Assembly: GCF_020379485.1 (NCBI RefSeq)
Contig: NC_063448.1
Coordinates: 47,625,218-47,689,217 of the forward strand
DNA from: Brassica napus
Lineage: Eukaryota > Streptophyta > Magnoliopsida > Brassicales > Brassicaceae
Reading direction: 5' to 3'
DNA: 64,000 bases
Shown: one piece after another, positions 60,470 through 64,000 of the stretch
Position numbering within the stretch: position 1 is the first letter of the stretch
Layout of the letters: every line of letters begins with the position of its first letter
Made by a program: the position numbers and the translations under genes
Notes under the pieces: model-generated
Seen by the model: only the letters and a program-made list of their open reading frames with translations
Database searches by the model: none
What the model was told of the DNA's origin: nothing

Positions 60470-60960
60470 AATCTCCAAAATAGCACCTTTCTAAGTTTAT
60501 ATCACAAAAATAGCACTCAAAAACTAAAATGACCAAAATAGCACCTTTCTAAATTTATCCTTTGAAAATTTTAATTTTTTTATTTTTCAAAATTTGAAAT
60601 CTTAAACACAAAACCTCATTTCTCAACTCTAAACCCTAAACCCTAAACTCTAAACCCTAAACCCTAAATTTTAAACCCTAAATTTTAAACCCTAAACCCT
60701 AAACCCTAAACTCTAAACCATAAACCATAAACCCTAAACTCTAAACCCTAAACCCTAAACTCTAAACCCTAAACCCTAAATCCTAAACTCTAAACCCTAA
60801 ACCCTAAACCCTAAATCCTAAACCCCACCCTTTAACTCTAAACCCTAAGTTTGTAACTTTTGATAAAACATTAAGTGATATTTTTGTGACTTTTGACCTT
60901 GAGTGCTAGTTTGGAAACAAAAACTTGGTTTAGTGCTATTTTTGTCTTTTTCTCTATGAA
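60470..60960. mobile_element. small element with telomere-like core nested in CACTA 3
   Basis: The flanks carry inverted AAAATAGCACT words (near 60480-60545 and 60925-60945) around a core of CCCTAAA repeats. This resembles a MITE-type repeat of crucifers; exact ends and duplication were not resolved. Confidence 0.5.
60635..60850. repeat. degenerate telomere-type repeat (CCCTAAA)n
   Basis: About 30 units of the plant telomere word CCCTAAA with CTCTAAA and TTTTAAA variants. Interstitial, inside a nested element, so not a chromosome end. Confidence 0.9.
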
Positions 60961-61480
60961 ATCGCTGTGAACCACATATTATAGATAACTATAAACGTTA
61001 TATATTAAATATTATGGTTTAAATATTATATATATTATCAAATATGTATTCGATACATATCTGTGTATACAATACAAAATTTCCGGAGAAGGTTTCATGT
61101 AAATTCATCGGAACAATATCCACTTTAAAACCGAGTATTTTCCGATGATAATCTCTGACAAAATAGCGAGAAATTTCATTTGAAGGTACAATCCGGGAAT
61201 TTTCCGACAATTTAACGAGACGTTCCCGAAAACCTTTTTTGTCGGAAAAAACCTTCAAATTTCTGATGAAATTAGTGAGTCCTCACAACTATCTCGCTTA
61301 GTCATCGGGAATTTTCCTAGAACAAGTGCCATCGGAAACTTTTTGTCGGAGTCTGTAATGTTTTCTTGTAGTGTATGTATTTTGTTTCATTCTATTTGGA
61401 TTTAGAGTTTATACTTGGTTTATGATTTATATTTGCGTTTAGGATTTACTGATTAGGATTTAGATTTTAGGTTAAGATTG

Positions 61481-62289
61481 GGGACATCCGATAAAATTAT
61501 ATCCCATAAAATTGATAAAATTTTATCCGATAAAATTGATAAAATTGGAACTATTACCATGGAAATTCTAACCTTTAGATCAATAATCTTTTAAAGATTC
61601 GTTTAAAAATAGCATTTCGTATGATTGGAATCTGGTGCATAAAAATCATTTCTCTTTCATTATAGACCACCAACACTTTGGTAACGAGGTCCAATTATAA
61701 CGATTGACAATTATAAAAAAAAAAAAACATTGCATTGCATGGAACTTATAGCACGTGAAATTTGTTGGTGCCAAGCATGGTGGTATATATAACACTTGTT
61801 CAATATATGATATCATCTACGATTGAGAACTTTTTTGTAAACACAATTATAAGGAAAACAATTTTGTACGTATTTTGTATTTTTCAAACCTTTTGATATC
61901 TTTTTTTTTTAATATGTAGTTGATATCTGATATAAATACTCTTTTATATACGAGTGAGTGAAACAAAGCGCAGCTCTATTCGTATTGAGAAAACTGAAAT
62001 TGGGGATTGAGAAAATTTCAGTACATTTTTTCTTGTAACATTTTCTCATCACATTTGTGTGTGTTTGATATGCATAAGTTTATTGCTGAACTTAGGTTAC
62101 AATAAAAATAAGTCATGTGATTATTTTGTACCTTTTATATTTTCTTAATGGTTATTTACTTCTTTTACAATTTTTAAAATACAATCATTTAAATAAAACC
62201 TTTTTTTTTTGCTCTAACCAATCAGACCATAATTGTACCATGATCCCGAACAGTAATACTAGTACAATCGTTATTTGTTCAGATTGGAC
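61481..62289. other. A/T-rich flank of the second nitrile-specifier copy
   Basis: No gene. 61731-61860 shares words with 15370-15540 (GCATGGAA, TATATATAA). 61500-61550 has a short repeat of GATAAAATTGATAAAATT. Confidence 0.45.
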
Positions 62290-62292
62290 TAA

Positions 62293-63610
62293 GGGCTGTT
62301 TGTCTTACCATCGAGATGATTTATCTGGATGGAGATGAGAGTTTTGTTTGTTTAGATTTAAAATTGCAACTCATCTGGATGGCTCAACCGAATGAGTTTC
62401 AGAAATTTAATTTTAATTTTAAAGTTAATCCAGCTGAACCAATTTAGACTACCTGGATGGAGATGAATATGTCAAAACGGTATAATGTCTATTATGCCAT
62501 TGATTTAAATTACATATTACAAACCTAAACCTAATACCAATTTGTTACTCACAAAAAAGACAAAACCGCATTTTCGCACCAAAATCATAAAACACATTTT
62601 TGCCAAAACAAGAAAAATACATTTTTTCCACAAAAATGTATTTTTCCCACCAAAACCACAAAAACACAATTTCCCACCAAAATCGTAAAAATGCATTTTC
62701 CAGCCATAAACACAAGCACGCGTTTTACCGTCAAAACGTGTTTTCTGCCGAAAACGCAAAATATGTTTTACCGCCAAAAACGGAAAAAGTGTCTTCCCGC
62801 CAAAAACGAAAAAAAAAACATGTTTTCCCGCCACAACGGAAAAAGGTGTTTTCCCGCCAAAAACAGAAAAACACGCTTTCCCACCATAAACAGAAAAATG
62901 TGTATTTCCCACCAAAAACTGACAAAAACGTGTTTTCCGCCAAAAAAGGAAAACACGTTTTCCCACAAAAAAACAAAAAAAAAAACAGAAAAACATGTTT
63001 TTTCGAAAAAATCATTTTCCCGCCAAAAACGCTAAAATGTGTTTTCCTAAAACTGAAAACGTATTTCCCCGCAAAAAACAGAAAACTCGTTTTCCTGCAA
63101 AAAAAATGGAAAATGCATTTTCGTGCCAAAATTGCAAAAACAAGTTTTCCCGCCGAAAACGCAAAAATACGTTTTCCGCCTAAAACGCATAAACGCGTTT
63201 TTCCGTCAAAAACGCATAAACGTGTTTTCCCATCAAAAATGAAAAACACATTTTTCCGTTAAATTCATAAAATTAATTTTCTCCTAAAACTGAAAAGGTT
63301 ATATTTCCCTCCAAAACTATTTTTATAATTTGGATAAGTAAAAAATAATAATTGTGAAGGAAAAAAAAAATATGATTAAATCAAAACAATGCTATTTTGA
63401 TTAAATCAAAACAAAGATATTATAAGAGTATTTTAGTATTTTGTTTACTAAACTTATCTGGATGAAAATGAAAGTAAAGAAACAAACATAAGTCCATTTA
63501 GATGATTCATCTAGATGAACCATCAAGATAATCAAACAAACAGTCTTAATGGATCAGATAAATGGATCATTTGAATGGAGATGATAGATGGTACTGAAAC
63601 AAACCGTCCC
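62293..63610. mobile_element. Tourist-like (Harbinger-type) element
   Basis: 1318 bp with imperfect inverted ends GGGCTGTTTGTCTTACCATC and GGGACGGTTTGTTTCAGTAC, flanked by TAA on both sides (62290-62292, 63611-63613). It has no transposase; most of its body is a minisatellite. Confidence 0.7.
62590..63300. repeat. minisatellite of TTTTCCCGCCAAAAACG type
   Basis: About 25 units of 25-32 bases, each with a TTTTCCCGCCAAAAACG-like core and an A-rich linker. Because the unit lacks stop codons in several frames it produces long frames on both strands; none is a gene. Confidence 0.9.
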
Positions 63611-63613
63611 TAA

Positions 63614-63935
63614 GTATCTAAAACCCCGGATTATGATTGATGTCTCTTTAGTATATAAAACTGATTTTGTTTATGAATCATGATTCTGCGCTCTAAAAGC
63701 TAAAGCTATGGCCCTGCATGCGTTCTTAGTTTGGTGATTCATATCCAGAAAACAAGTAATTTATTCATTAAAAAGGAAACATAACAAACATACATAAAAA
63801 GTAAACGGAAAGCAAATGAAGGATCATACATGTCACGACCTCCCCTTATTGAATCACACACAACGCAAACATACAGAAAAAAATAAGAAGAAAACGGAAA
63901 GCTGATGAAATATCATATGGTATCATGACCCTCCC
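63614..63935 (-). other. 3' flank of a second nitrile-specifier gene
   Basis: Matches 24537-24740. It contains an internal duplication around AAGGATCATA and CCCTTATTGAA. Confidence 0.65.
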
Positions 63936-64000
63936 TTATTGAAACTCGTAAAAGAAGAGATCATCAAAACGGTCATTGGTCTGGGCTTTGCCACCATGCA
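63936..64000 (-). CDS. nitrile-specifier gene, last 20 codons, cut by the window edge
   Basis: The minus strand reads [20 protein letters not shown] and then TAA at 63938-63936, nearly identical to the end of the gene at 24747-27281. The last residue differs and the stop comes two codons earlier. The rest of the gene lies to the right of the window; whether it is intact cannot be seen. Confidence 0.85.
   Translation of the reverse strand, partial: HGGKAQTNDRFDDLFFYEFQ

Larger units (their letters stand above)
59488..61373. mobile_element. CACTA element 3, non-autonomous, complete
   Basis: 1886 bp from CACTACAAGAATAATG to TGTTTTCTTGTAGTG-like (AATGTTTTCTTGTAGTG), flanked by TAT on both sides (59485-59487, 61374-61376). 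Subterminal CGGAAATTTTCCGA words lie near both ends. No transposase. Confidence 0.88.

Noticed and set aside
60635..60850. Chromosome end or fusion point
   Set aside because: The telomere-type repeat is short, degenerate and enclosed in a nested element within a CACTA transposon.
62600..63262. Long frames on both strands (220 and 172 codons) of Lys- or Phe-rich sequence
   Set aside because: They are translations of a minisatellite whose unit lacks stops in several frames; no domain, no codon bias, no start context.

Overview
The window reads as nuclear DNA of a crucifer (Brassicaceae, most likely Brassica or Raphanus). The only recognisable host gene family encodes nitrile-specifier proteins (jacalin plus Kelch), which direct glucosinolate breakdown and are restricted to crucifers. 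Base composition, short introns, the initiator-Met primer binding sites and the transposon families also fit a plant. There is no sign of prokaryotic organisation. All calls come from reading the sequence and its translations; no database search was run.

Layout. 1-4250: a minus-strand Ty3/gypsy element (protease remnant, primer binding site, long LTR) that appears to have landed inside the gag of the next element. 4202-10513: a plus-strand Tat-like Ty3/gypsy element with gag-protease, no polymerase, a spliced antisense ORF and a 3' LTR carrying an array of palindromes. It sits inside CACTA element 1 (10514-15132), which keeps broken remains of both En/Spm-type genes. 15635-24513: a complete minus-strand Copia element of the SIRE/endovir type with 500-bp LTRs and a CATCC target duplication; its gag-pol is full of stops but an additional 3' ORF is open. 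This Copia lies in the 3' flank of a three-exon nitrile-specifier gene (27281-24747, minus). Upstream of that gene are a tandem duplication and two inverted hAT elements (27688-28608, 29556-30495).

31351-48197 is the centrepiece: a 16.8-kb Mutator-like element with a perfect 9-bp target duplication. It holds a MURA transposase gene with duplicated exons, two DUF1985 genes (one ending in a Ulp1-like domain that lacks the expected catalytic residues) and an Agenet-domain gene. Its introns and intergenic DNA are filled with a paired palindromic motif, TTATAAG-n1-3-CTTATAA, that I did not see in the coding exons. This recalls the self-recognition motifs of Arabidopsis VANDAL elements and is the best candidate for an undescribed system here.

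49000-57088: a Helitron end, LINE RNase H remnants, CACTA element 2 (50318-53138) inserted within one of those LINEs, a complete PIF/Harbinger element (53612-55585) and a minus-strand Helitron (55808-57088). 57791-64000: a broken nitrile-specifier fragment, CACTA element 3 (59488-61373) with a telomere-like repeat, a Tourist-like element (62293-63610) filled with a minisatellite, and the 3' end of another nitrile-specifier gene cut by the window edge. The locus is therefore a tandem nitrile-specifier cluster pulled apart by nested transposons.
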